In this document: piece by piece, positions 23,881-34,335 of the stretch
Position numbering within the stretch: the first letter of the stretch is position 1
Layout: the number at the start of each line of letters is the position of its first letter
NCBI GenBank assembly: GCA_023213395.1
Contig: CM041465.1
Location: 130,765,741 to 130,829,740, forward strand
Length of the DNA: 64,000 nt
DNA from: Cycas panzhihuaensis
Taxonomy: Eukaryota > Cycadophyta
Direction: 5' to 3'
The notes under the pieces: generated by a model
Told to the model about the DNA's origin: nothing
Database searches by the model: none
What the model saw: the letters and a program-made list of their open reading frames with translations, nothing else
Made by a program: the position numbers and the translations under genes

Positions 23881-24694
23881 GATTTTCTGAACTACCAACA
23901 TTAATCTCTGTAGTTTTTAACTTTGTTATGCCCACATCGTCTGCATTTCCGGTTTTGTGCCCTGGAGCGTCTTCTATCTTTCTTTCTCCAACATTGAATT
24001 CTGTAAACTCTGTAGGATAATTCATAACCTCTTCTTCTTCACTATGCGTAGATTCTATCTCTTCTTGATCTGTTAGGTGTTGTTCTAATTTTATACTCAT
24101 TATTCTAATATGTTTTAGGATTTTGTCTATTTCTTTGTTATCCGCAGTATGCCTAAAGGTTTTTATGAAGGATTTCTTCAGGTTTCCCCAAGTCATATCT
24201 AATTTTTGTTCCTTGCCTAGGAACCAGTCCTTCGCGACTCTCTCCAAGGTGTGGTAGAAATAGTTAGGCCAATTCAGTTTAGGTATACTTAACGATCTCC
24301 ATTTTTGTTTACAATTCTGTATATGTTTCCTAGGATTGTGACCTACGTAAAATATTTGAATGGTTAGTTGGGTTGGATGCTTGAATCGTATTCGAAACAT
24401 CGTTTGTAATTCTTGCCAACTCCTAAGAGTGGCTTGGTGGGATAGGTACCAGTACCAAGCTTTTCCCCGTAAGGTTAGGACTAAGTCCTGCTGCCATTGG
24501 GTTTTATCCTAATTCCCATGATCCATCCAATACTCGACACAATGCGTTAAATGGGTAGTCCCATATAACTGCTCCCCATAGAATGGTTTCACATAGTTCC
24601 CAATATAGATGTGATGGTTTATTTCCTTTGGGATAATGACTTTACTATCTAGACCAGAATCGCTAGAAGTACTTACCAGCAATCCTCCTTCCAT
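23881..24694 (-). pseudogene. Extra capsid-like modules between protease and RT of element D
   Basis: One frame with a single TAG (24,509-24,511) contains two successive stretches that look like Gypsy capsid domains. Module 1 (about 24,595-24,383) reads VKPFYGEQLYGTTHLTHC, then QQDLVLTLRGKAWYWYL and SWQELQTMFRIRF. Module 2 (about 24,361-24,136) reads VGHNPRKHIQNC, then FYHTLERVAKDWF and TWGNLKKSFIKTF. Both follow the Retrotrans_gag order: F-x-G/NP-x-x-HI, L-x-G-x-A-x-x-W, then W-x-x-L-x-x-x-F-x-x-F. A genuine gag capsid domain is already present upstream (26,919-27,150), so these are additional. The remainder to 23,881 is an acidic linker. The role is unknown. Element E retains the start of module 1. 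Confidence 0.6.
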
Positions 24695-24750
24695 TTCCCC
24701 AGTTTTGGCGCCAATGGTTGGAAGTGATTTGTGGCTGGGTGGGTGTACCT

Positions 24751-26094
24751 CTAAGGAAGAGGAGGAAGGAATATTACTTCCTTCCTCAGGTTGTAATAAG
24801 GGGGGGGGGGTAGGGAATCTACCTCAGGACCCACGCCTGAAGTAGATGGGATGTCAGGATTACTATTAACTACAAAAAACCTACGAAAATTATTAGGTAA
24901 ACTAAGGGTTTGTTGGTCTAGGTTATTATCATTTTTCAAATTATCATTAGTCAGCATATACTCAAAAGAATCTGAATTATTATCAATGTTTGTAAATACA
25001 CATTTGGATAACAAATTACACCTATAAGAAGAAGAGTTTACTTCATACGCATCCTGAAGCCAGTAATCCACGAACCTCATACTGTGTTCGTCGTAAGAAG
25101 AGTTGTATATCTCTCCGAAATCTATTGGTTCTTCTCGCTGGTGATTCTTTGATGTGGTGGGCTCTTCTGCCGTATGGTAGATATGTTCTTCCGTAATGGA
25201 AGAGAATGTTGTGTCGCTTGTTACCGTTGTGCTAGATCCTTCATCTGGAATCATTTCAATCGTGCTTCTTCCCAGCATTGGCAATACCACTTTGTTGCCG
25301 CTGTCAGATAGAGTGAAGGTTACGTTTTTCCAATTCTGAAGGCATTGCGTTTTATACAACCATGGCCTTCCCAATAGTGTTGGATAGGGTGTTGCTCCTT
25401 TCTCTGTTTCCACAATCGTGAAGTCGATTCGCACCACTATCTCTGCCACATCCACTTTGATGTTGGCTAGTCTGCCTATAGGTCGTACCAATAGTTCATT
25501 AGCCAATTTCAATGAATAGGTCGCCGCTTCTAGCTTCGGGCTCCCCAATCTACGCCATGTTGCAGCTGGTAACATGTTTACTGTTGCGCCTCCATCAACA
25601 ATTACCCGTGGGAATGTTTTCCCTAAGACTGACATGGTTACCATCGGATCCATATCGAATGATGGTATGATTTGTTTCAAACTCTTGGTAATTCCCCTCT
25701 GTAACACTCCTCCTTTGATCCAATCAATAACTTGGGACAGAGGAATAGTTAACTGAAGCTGTTTTACCAAATTTTCCATTAATAGCAACATTTTGGGGAT
25801 ATCCTCTGTTGGCAATCCTTTAAAAAGCTCTTCCATTTGCACCATTTGGGGTTTCGCCTTAGGTTATTCCGGTAAATTTTCTTGTTCCTTTTGTTTATTT
25901 TTTCGTACATAGATGTATTTCGTTTCCGGTTTACCTATTGGTAATACATTCTCCTCCCGGACTAGGCCATCTAACACTTGTTTCGCTTTTCTATATCGAT
26001 CCATTTCTGTCGGTGGATCTGGATATCCTTCATTCAATTTCTCCTTTTGTTTATTTTGTAATTTGACATTCTTCGTTTCCGGTGTGATTGTCAT
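24751..26094 (-). pseudogene. Protease-containing N-terminal pol of element D
   Basis: This frame opens with an ATG at 26,094 that overlaps the gag stop (TGATG) and runs 364+76 codons with a single TAA at 25,864-25,866. The retropepsin active site is VIVDGGATVNMLP (Asp at about 25,596), the D-G-G variant seen in some plant Gypsy proteases, followed by a conserved LLGRPWL near 25,365. An acidic, serine-rich tail then leads to the extra modules. The enzyme would cut the polyprotein during particle maturation. Apart from the stop, the frame is well preserved, and it is closely similar to the E copy at 52,926-53,885. Confidence 0.85.
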
Positions 26095-27849
26095 CAGGTT
26101 GGTCGCTTTGGCTTTCCCTTTGCAATCTTCTGTTTTGTGGTCACTTGGGCCATAGTTACTGACATCTGAGCGGTTTACTCAGATTCTTGCTTTGTTGGGC
26201 ATTCGACTTCCAAAGGCCCAAACTGTAGAGATGAGGCATCTACCCATTGGCGGTTTCTTCCTCGAGGGTTCCGTGCGCCTCGTTGTATGCCCGTTAGGTG
26301 GGTTGCCTCCCCTTCCCGACCTCGCCCCTCCTCAATGCTTTTCCCCTGGGATTGTAGAAACAATCCTTAGTTGTATGTGTGTCAACATCACATATATGGC
26401 ACCATCTCTCTTGTTGGTGCAACGCACTGTTTTTTAAATTTAAGTCACATTCCCTGGTGGTATGTGAGTTCTCTTCGCAAATGTGGCACCACTTGGTTAC
26501 TCTTCCGGCGTGCTCTTTCTTTTTTTGTGTTTCCTCTTCTTCACGGTTATTCGTAATTTTCAATCTGGCCACCTCTTTTCTTAATGCCTCCAACTCCGAT
26601 TCTCTTCAGCTACCTCCACCTGGCAGAAGGGTCGGTTGTATTGGTTTTGCTTGATTCTCGATCTCGTCTCAGTAACCTCGGAAGAAGGGAGTCTTGTCCT
26701 CCTACTTGTGCGTCCATTTCCATTTCAAAATCTAAGGCTAAATCTTGAGCATTCTTAAATGATTTTAGTGGATGAGCATGCATCATGGCTCGTAACTTCT
26801 CATTCAACCCTCTTACAAAGTAATTTTTCATATTATGATCTGTTATCGTCTCATTGATCATACTAGCCGCAATGATTTTCATTCTGCTAATGTAAGTTAG
26901 GACGGATTCTCCCGGCCTCTATTTGATTTCTCTTAACGCAATCTCCACTGCTTCATTACTGTGAAATTTCTGAAATCTCTCCTCGAATGCTTTCTTAAGC
27001 TTCACCCATGGCTCATTCTTATTTGTTTCCTTATACCACGCCAAGGGTACTCCTCTCAATGTACAGGCAAATCGTGCTTTAATTTCGTCTTCGTCTGTAA
27101 TTCTTTTTACATCAATAAGATTTTGAAATAGATACACATGCTCTGCTGCGTCTGAAGTATCATTAAAAATCAGTTTTCCAAAGTCTCTATAATCGTCCAT
27201 TTTGGGAGATTGCAACTGTCCCCCACTTGGTGGTGATTTTTCCTTTCCTCCCTCCTTTGGGGATGTATTGGGAGTGACTACCGCTATAGTATCCTTCCCA
27301 AACAACGGATTCTTGAATGGAGTTTTGATATGTATTGGTTCCACTACACCTGGAACTTGTATGGTTAATGGTGTTACCATAATATAAGATTGATCAGATT
27401 CCCTTTCTGTCGAATCTTCGAAAAGCTGTCTCGTTAGCTTATTCTCCCAATATGCCGAGGGATCTTCCTCCACCTTCTTGTCATTTGTCACACGGTCCTT
27501 GAACATCCTCCATTGGTATACTTCCCTCCTTTAAGATCTCTTGATGTTTTTCATCTACTTTTGGTTTCCCTTCAATCTCTAGGCTAAACAAATCATCTCT
27601 GATTGGGGCTGGTGTCAATATCATGCATTCGCCATGAGTTTCCTCCTCCTGAGGTGTCTGGGCTCCACTTGCCTTAGATCCTTCAACGGACTGTCCCTTA
27701 GTCTTGTTGTTTTGCGAACTTAACCTTCTCGTCCTTCTGAGTTTTGATTCTTTTGACCATCTTAGTACCCTTTGTCTGCTAGTCTCCTTTTCCTTGGGTG
27801 AAGTATCCTTCTGGGGCTCCTCCGACCTTGAAGGCCTCTTAGGTGGCAT
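26094..27849 (-). pseudogene. gag of element D
   Basis: The start is the ATG at 27,849 (MPPKRPSRSEEPQ), chosen because E has the same start; the frame is open further upstream into the LTR. A lysine-rich N-terminal region is followed by the capsid domain GKLIFNDTSDAAEHVYL, TLRGVPLAWYKE and LKKAFEERF (about 27,190-26,930). A TAG at 26,919-26,921 replaces the glutamine expected in IKQRPGES. The capsid C-terminal part and two zinc knuckles CHICEENSHTTREC and CHICDVDTHTTKDC (about 26,490-26,350) come next. Several frameshifts occur (near 27,490, 26,600 and 26,300). The last codon overlaps the pol ATG. Confidence 0.85.
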
Positions 27850-27970
27850 TGGAAGGTCCCACAGGCGGTGGCTTAGTTCTGACCCGCCATCACGACGGCA
27901 CCTGTGGTCCTCGCCTTTACACATACTTTTCTTTGAAACCCCTAAGCCCTGCCCCTCCTCAACGGACGTA

Positions 27971-27983
27971 GGCAATGGAACCA
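27971..27983 (-). other. Primer binding site of element D (aspartate-tRNA-like)
   Basis: One base inside the 5' LTR the minus strand reads TGGTTCCATTGCC. The usual tRNA-Asp site begins TGGCGCCGTTGCC, so 10 of 13 positions agree. The tRNA identity is an inference. Confidence 0.55.
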
Positions 27984-27984
27984 A

Positions 27985-28787
27985 TGTTGACTGGTAGATT
28001 CCACACCCTTGTGAGATCAATACACTTGTCAAGGTTACACAGTGCTATAGTCTAGTTTAGGATACTGTCAACATGGTCATTCACATACATTCCACATCTA
28101 TTTCACATATATTTCACAGAATGGTACATAGCAGTACAGAAATCAATACATACTCAACAAATCATCATCACAACACCAAGAATACACCATTTTCCACGTA
28201 ACTCTTCCTTTTAGTAAGTAATCAAGTCAATTTACACAGAGGCTGGAATGCATTCTTGAGCATTCCAAAGAAAGATACACCTTCAGTTACATATGCGTAC
28301 CCAGATGGTACTTATCATACAGTGATGCTCCAAATGGCTGTCATACGTACTGGCTCTTGCACCTTTGCGTACCCGTGATAATCGGCTCTCACCCTAACCT
28401 GGTGAATCATGCATACCTCCTTAAATACTCATGTTGGTACCTTTTATCAAGGGTTATGATTTGTCATAACCGTATTCTTCATCATGCACTTTCACTAATC
28501 ACTTGTTTAGGCACTTGATTAATCATCCTTTGTGTTTGTATGTCCGTACGTACGTCTGGCACCTCAACAGGTCTTCACTAGTCCTTTTGAGTCATGCATA
28601 CCGCTCGCTTTGCCGCCGGTTAGTGCGTACGTGATTCATCATACGCATCTGCCCGTGCACGCACCTATCATACGCACCTGCATCGATGCCTCGTGCGTAC
28701 CTCCGTACGGTCCGTACCTGCACAACTCAGGTTATCTGACCTACCTCTGGTCCTCACACAACCATTGGATCACTTTTGGCTCCAACA
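27985..28787 (-). repeat. 5' LTR of element D
   Basis: It starts TGTTGACTGGTAG and ends GGCTCCAACA (plus-strand reading), and aligns with 18,357-19,179. It holds the same GTAC-rich centre (about 28,290-28,730), but several repeats found in the 3' copy are shortened here. Confidence 0.92.
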
Positions 28788-28792
28788 ACCCT

Positions 28793-29420
28793 GTCCCCTA
28801 ATGAACATTCAAATTTTGATTTAGAGCATGAGGTCGATGATCACTTCCTAGAAGATCCCACCCTTGAGCCTTAACCTAAAGTATCCCTCTTAGCTATAGC
28901 CTCCTCCTCTTGACCTGGACCCTTACGAGTCAAGGGCATCCTCCACAAAACTCCAATGTCAATCCTATTTGATGGTGGCACATCCTTGAACTTTATTGAC
29001 ATCTCATTGGCTTGGCAATTGAACCTTTACATTGTCCCAAAGACTGGCTTCACCTGCTCCTTCCCAGGGTATTAAAAGCTCCATTGTGCTGGTGTCATAG
29101 AAAACCTACACGTCTAGATTGGCACCTACCTCCTGACGTTAAGTTTCTACGCACTATTAATATACTATATTGGAAATTCAGTGGCTGCAAACCTTAGGAA
29201 CTTATAGTACCAACAACTCCCTGACCAATCCTTTTATATTTTTCAAGGACCAAATGGGAAAAACACAAAAACTCTATGGGTTACAGCTCCTACCAAACCA
29301 ATTGGTTTCGCCAGGTCATATGAAAAGACACCTTCAATCCAACCTTGGTTATATCGTCTGCCTTAATAACATTCAAGTTGACCCTCAGATCCACCAACAC
29401 ATCTAGGATATCATTACTAA
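28793..29420 (+). pseudogene. gag end and protease of element F (resumes after D)
   Basis: Downstream of D the plus strand continues the F frame. Near 28,925-29,010 it reads RVKGILHKTPMSI followed by FDGGTSLNFID, a retropepsin active site with the D-G-G variant and the usual x-N-F-I. The following IVPKTGF and Q-x-G-V-like sequences up to about 29,400 (PQIHQHI) form the protease/RT linker. Frameshifts and stops are frequent. Removing D and one ACCCT copy rejoins the two halves of F. Confidence 0.6.
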
Positions 29421-30750
29421 ATATGAGCAAGTATTTGTTCCCCTTCTTGCCACTGCTTCAGTTGACCGTGGTTTCTTCCATGCTATTGGCTTCCAATCGA
29501 ATCACGATCTAATTAGCTTGCGCTTATATAGAAATTCCTACTTCTAGAAAAACGAGATCGAGAAAATCACTACTAAACTAATGGATATGGGAATAATCCA
29601 ACCAAGCAAAAGCCCATATGCAGCTCCAATTGTCTTGGTTAGGAAGAAAGATGGGTCCTTCAGCCTTTGTGTGGATTATAGAGAATTTAATAAGATTACC
29701 ATAAAAAACAAGTTCCCCCCTCCACAGATAGATGATATGCTAGATGAAATCCATGGAGCCTTGATCTTTTTGAAGTTAGATTTACAATCCAGTTATTATC
29801 AAATCTCGATAGCTTTAGACGATTGCCATAAAACAACTTTTAGAACACATCGTGGCTACTTTGAGTTCCGTGTGATTCCTTTCGGCCTTTGTAATGCACC
29901 TGCCACCTTCCAAGCACTCATGAATAGGATCTTTGGCCCCCACCTTTGAAAATTTGTTATTGCCTTCTTTGACGATATCCTTATCCATAGTTTTTGCTTG
30001 GACCATCACATTCGCCATCTTGAGATCATTCTCCAAATATTTTAGCAACACCAATTATATGCTAAACTTTGTAAGTGCGAGTTTGGGAAAGCAAAACTCC
30101 AGTATTTGGGGCACATCATATCTTCTGAAGGGGTATGGGTGGGCTTTGATAAAATATTGATCATCACTACCTGGCCAACACCAGCTAATCTCACGCAACT
30201 ATGAGCTTTCTTGGGCCTCATGAGGTTCTATCGTCATTTTGTACAAAAGTACGCCTCCCTCACAGCTCCACTAACCAACTTACTCTGCAAAGACTCTTTT
30301 CAATGGTCTTTAGAGGCCGAAGTTGCCTTCTCTCATCTCAAGGTAGTAATGACCTCTACCCCAGTCCTTGTCACTCCTGATTTTATCCAACTATTCCAGT
30401 TTGAATGTGATGCATCAAGATTCAGCTTGGGCACCATTCTTATGCAAGACTACCATTCCATCGCATTTGAAAGTCGAAAACTAAAAGATTATGAACTCTG
30501 ACTCTCTACATACGAGAAGGAAATGAGAGCTATCCTACATGCCGTGGATAAGTGGTGTCAATATCTCTTGGGGTCAAAATTTCTTATCCTCGTAGACCAC
30601 CGTAGCCTCCATAACCTCTTAGATTAGCCGGTTTTGTTCGAAGAACGGGTTAAATGGATCGATCGACTATAGGTCTTTGACTTTACAATCTTTTATAAAA
30701 AAGGCAAAGGCAACATGGTTGTGCTTGCTTGCACCCTGATTCCAGTACCC
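29421..30750 (+). pseudogene. Reverse transcriptase and RNase H of element F
   Basis: RT blocks in order: MGIIQPSKSPYAAPIVLVRK, SLCVDYREFNKITIKN, FPPPQIDDMLDE, KLDLQSSYYQISI, FRVIPFGLCNAPATFQ and the catalytic AFFDDILIHS (about 29,962-29,991). The thumb reads FLGLMRFYRHFVQKYA. RNase H follows with ECDASRFSLGTIL, E in TYEKEMRAILHAV and LVDHRSLHNLL. This is the standard chromoviral set. Five or so stops (for example after GPHL at 29,948) interrupt the frame, but catalytic residues are kept. Gene order and the downstream chromodomain place F in the chromoviruses. Confidence 0.9.
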
Positions 30751-30939
30751 CCAACCCTGGTATTCATATTATATCAAAGCCCCACCCGATTTGGCTTGAT
30801 GAATTGCATGTTGAAATTCAGGCTCGGCCTGATTATGCCTGTTGGAGTGGAAAAGCTCTCACCCAAAAAGGTTGATCATCCCACAACAATCATTTGTTAT
30901 TTAAAAATCGCATCTTTGTTCACCTGTCCTCCTCATTCA

Positions 30940-32050
30940 TTTCTCGTAGCTTAATTGAGTACCACTCCACTCTCCTAGGGGGGCACTTAGGATTCGATAA
31001 AACCTATTGACGTATTCGTGTAGATTTCTTTTGGCTCCACATGAAACCTACCATCTTCACCTTGGTATCAGAGTGCGACACTTGTCAGAGGAACAAGGTG
31101 GATACCAAAGCCCTATTGGGTCTTCTCCAACCACTGCACATTCTGCATGGTAAATGGTAGGACATTGCCATGGATTTTATCATTGGCCTACCTACATTTG
31201 CTGGGTTTGACTCTATTTGGGTAGTCATTGATAGATTAACGAAGTATTCACACTTCCCTCCTAGTTCACACCTTGTATACATCTTCCCATTTTGTTGACC
31301 TGTACATTTAGTTTATTTTTTGTCTTCGTGGGTTTCCTTCGACCATTGTCCATGATCGTGACCGCAAGTTCAGTAGCTCCTTTTGGCAATAACTCTTTAG
31401 AGCAGTAAGAACCTCCTTCAACATGAGTTCTCTTACCATCCTCAAACAAATGGTCAATCTGAGGTCTTGAGCAAAACTTTGGAAATGTACCTTTGTTGTT
31501 TTGCCTTAGAACACCAAGCTAAGTGGACCTTTGGGCTATCCCTAGCAGAATACTGGTACAACTCATCTTACCACTCAGTCATTAGTATGTCCCCATTTTT
31601 GGCCTTATATGGTTATCACTCCCCTTCACACCATACCTTGGCAACCGATCTTTGGATTGCTATAGCCAATAAAAGCTTCAGCAGATGGACCAAATCCTCC
31701 ATACCCTTAGGGAAAACTTGGTTACTACACGAAATTGCATGAAGCAACTTGTTGACTGCCACCAGTTTGATCGATCATTTGACATTGGGGACCTCATGTT
31801 CCTTTGCCTCCAACAGTACAAAAAACAATCCCTCAAGTCCCATCGAGGCCATAAGTTAAGCCCACATTATTATTGTCCATATAAAGTCCTCTGAAAGATT
31901 AGTGAAGTTGTCTATGCCCTTGACCTTCCCTTAGACACCAATATCCATAATGTCCTCCATGTCTCTTGCCTAAAAAAATGCCTGGGTAGAGAAGTTATGC
32001 TCCACACTACCCTAACCATTCTCAACGAAGAACAATACCTCACCATCTTG
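30940..32050 (+). pseudogene. Integrase of element F
   Basis: The zinc-binding part reads LLGGHLGFDKTYW with CDTCQRNK (about 30,970-31,100). The core has [10 protein letters not shown] with the first Asp, VHDRDRKFSS with the second and GQSEVLSKTLEMY with the Glu, though frameshifts separate them. EYWYNSSYHSVISMSPF is the usual W-Y-N-x-x-x-H-x-x-x-x-x-x-P-F segment. The C-terminal part has the basic region and a degraded GPY-like YCPYKVL, followed by IHNVLHVSCLKKC. The enzyme would insert the cDNA. Frames change at least four times. Confidence 0.85.
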
Positions 32051-32200
32051 CAAGACTGAATCCTTGCTAATCATCAGCGTTGCCTTTGGAATCACACTAT
32101 TTTTGAGTATCTGATACAATGGGTTAGTTGTGATGCAGATGAAGCAACCTGGGAATGTAAAGAGTTTGTCCAGTAGCACCCTCATCTCCAACGCTTCGGG
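32020..32200 (+). pseudogene. Chromodomain of element F
   Basis: After VLHVSCLKKC the plus strand reads EEQYLTILQD, a stop, then EYLIQWVSCDADEATWE and EFVQ. These correspond to the I-L-D, Y-L-V-x-W-K-G and E-x-T-W-E elements of the retrotransposon chromodomain, with K-G of the central repeat altered. The purine tract AAGGGGGAGGGGGGGAC at 32,214-32,231 follows and marks the start of the 3' LTR. Confidence 0.75.
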
Positions 32201-32232
32201 GGCTCAACATCTCAAGGGGGAGGGGGGGGACT

Positions 32233-32681
32233 TGCAACATAATCCCCATCTTCTTAAGCAGGCATTAGTATGGAGAAACCGTCAAGGGTTAAGTGTTGAT
32301 GTTAACTATTAAGTTTTGTGTGTGGGCTGCTAAGCCATCTAATGATATAAAAGGTCGTTAGGGCTGCCAATGATATGTAAGGCCGTTAGGGTTGCCAATA
32401 TGATTGCTAAAGAGTGACCCTCTTTTGTCTATTTAAGGGTCAAAGATTCCTTGTAATGGTACTGATTATTGTTTCTATTTCTTAAGAGAAAGTACTTCGA
32501 AACTCCTTTGGTGCTCTTTTGGTGTTCATTGTGCGAGCAAGCAGATGTGATATTGGCCTTCAAATAAGCTAAGGTATCGGCCTATAATATTGGCCTTCAG
32601 AGTTAATAAAAGTGCTATGCTTGCTCTTTCAACTCGTCCCCCTTCAAATTCGCAAGGATAATTTTGGGAAGATACACTCCA
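32233..32681 (+). repeat. 3' LTR of element F
   Basis: It begins TGCAACATAATC and ends GATACACTCCA. It is 66 bases longer than the 5' copy because a block around AATGATATAAAAGGTCGTTAGGG is duplicated and a GCCTTC-containing block is repeated near 32,550-32,600. AATAAA lies at about 32,604. Confidence 0.85.
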
Positions 32682-33783
32682 ATCTCCGACAGACAATTTG
32701 TTTCTAAGTGATATGATGTGCTTAGCATGAGTTCGATTTATGCTAATTTAAACAATTTGTTCCAGAAGTTGTTGGTGAATTTGTGGTTCTTGTCAATCAC
32801 AATTCTTTTTAGAAAATTATGTAATATCATGAATATTCTTCATGAAACTTATGGTGCATTATAAGTTGATTGCATTGGGATGAAGTGGGTGTATTTTGTG
32901 AGGTGATTGATGACCACAAATATGGCATCCTTGCCTTCAAATTTTGGGAGTCTTGTAATGAAGTCCATTGATAATTCATCTTATTTTTGATTCAGAATTC
33001 AAAGTGGTTATGGTAGTCTTGGACTTTGCGTGCATTGTGCCTTTTGCCTCTTGTAGGTATTAGATGAAAGTTTTATGTCATTTTTCACGCCTTTCTAATA
33101 GAAAGATTGTCTTATTTCCTCAAATGCTTTGGCAAAGCCAAAATGTCTTGCTAGTTGTGATTGGTGGTGTTCTTTGAGTATCTTGTTTCTTACACTTGAT
33201 TTGCTTAGTAGATGGAACCTATTTTGTATGAGAGGGTTTTGCCATTACTGGTTCAATTTGGAATAATTGTTCCACTATTGTATTGGTTGATAAAAGCTAG
33301 TTGACTGCTTGACTCATCATGTATTCCTAATGGACTTCATCTAAACATGAAGGCTGGGCAATTGATATTGTTGTGCAATTTCCTTCTTCAAATTTTTGGA
33401 AGAGTGCATCTACAATTATGTTGTCTCTCTTTTTTGTAGGTGATTTCAAAGTTGTTGTCTTGTATTTTGTTGACCTATTTTTGTTGTTTTTGAAAGGGTT
33501 TATTTGTGATAGGAAGTATTTTAGATTGTGGAATTTGTTGTCACTATAAATTTGCTTCCTAATAAGTATTCTCTCTATTTTGCTAAGATGTGTGGGATTG
33601 CAAGCATTTCTTTGTTATACGCGGTTTTTGGTGTTTCTTATAAGTTAAACTTTCTACTTTTGAATGCAATTGGTCGCCATTTTGGAGCCACATTGATTCT
33701 CGTTTTCGAAGCATCGCATTTTACTATGAATGGTTGGGAGAAGTTTGGCATGACAAGCACAAGTAGTATGATTGTCATTGTCT
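32682..33783 (-). pseudogene. Integrase core and RNase H part of element C
   Basis: The minus strand from about 32,990 to 32,700 reads [20 protein letters not shown], then [10 protein letters not shown] and a degraded F-x-x-x-x-K-x-x-V-D-K-x-x-K-F-T-N-N-F-W segment, the first two-thirds of a chromoviral integrase core. Further right, 33,790-33,430 gives VLVMPNFSQPFIVKCDAS, PIAFKSRKF and NKEMLAI, which are the RNase H D and E blocks. Stops and shifts are dense. The piece joins 15,674 on its left (after F) and 48,068 on its right (after A). About a dozen residues are missing at the A junction. Confidence 0.75.
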
Positions 33784-34327
33784 TGATTGCCTAATGGCCT
33801 TACCATCCCAAGATCTAGAAGCTAGGTTCACTCTAGTTCTAGAAAGCAACAAATGCTAACAAGTATGATACTCTTAAGATGAAAAACATAAGCAAGACAA
33901 AGCATGAAAAAGGAGGAGCAAGAAAATGATACCAAATGTGAGGGGTTGGAATTGGTCCAACTTCCAAATGAATAAACAGTTTGATTAGCAAACTGACAGC
34001 ATAACAATACAACTCCAACTCTATATGAGAACAATGAGGAGAGGTCTCATTATATAGAGTGAAATGAGAGACCTAAGGCATTGGATGTTTGACAAGTGTC
34101 AAACATCCAAGGTACATGCCTTACATGTAGGACATGTGTCCTTTTGGGGCTCTCAAGTGAGCAAAAGTGCATGGGGGTCCATTTGACCCTTTAGTGACAA
34201 CGTTGTATCACTAGAAAGAATGTGGGCGTGCATTTTATCACTTAAGTGACCCGGTAAAGTACAAAAGTACAAATATTACATGAAAAATAAAGTACATAAT
34301 CTTAACATGTAAACATAAGGTTTAACA
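33784..34327 (-). repeat. 3' LTR of element A, tip altered
   Basis: From CCTAATGGCCTTACC to GGTTTAACA it is almost identical to the right LTR. The first few bases differ and are shorter. The minus-strand purine tract AACGGGGG (34,328-34,335) adjoins its inner end. Confidence 0.87.
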
Positions 34328-34335
34328 CCCCCGTT

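Larger units (their letters stand above)
18357..28787 (-). mobile_element. Large non-chromoviral Gypsy element D, inserted in F gag
   Basis: D is 10,431 bp, bounded by LTRs of 823 bp (18,357-19,179) and 803 bp (27,985-28,787) that start TGTTG and end CAACA on both strands, and flanked by a perfect duplication ACCCT (18,352-18,356 and 28,788-28,792). From right to left it reads 5' LTR, primer site, gag, protease, two extra capsid-like modules, RT, RNase H, integrase, a tandem repeat array, an additional ORF and 3' LTR. There is no chromodomain. The RT has the F-x-L-P-F and F-L-D-G/D-G-F-S-G-Y-N blocks typical of the non-chromoviral (OTA) plant Gypsy branch. A handful of stops and frameshifts inactivate it, but most domains remain easy to read. 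Confidence 0.92.
15675..32681 (+). mobile_element. Gypsy chromovirus F, inserted in C
   Basis: F has an LTR at each end (15,675-16,057 and 32,233-32,681), a methionine-tRNA primer site after the left one and a purine tract before the right one. The flanking five bases are ATCTT on the left and ATCTC on the right, a target duplication with one mismatch. It carries gag, protease, RT, RNase H, integrase and a chromodomain on the plus strand. D interrupts gag at 18,357. Without D, F is about 6.6 kb. Several stops and frameshifts show it is no longer coding-competent. Confidence 0.88.

Noticed and set aside
28532-28801. Frames inside the LTRs of D and E rich in Cys, Pro and Tyr
   Set aside because: They lie wholly in LTRs, differ between LTR copies and have no protein motif. 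The shared look comes from repeated GTAC words.
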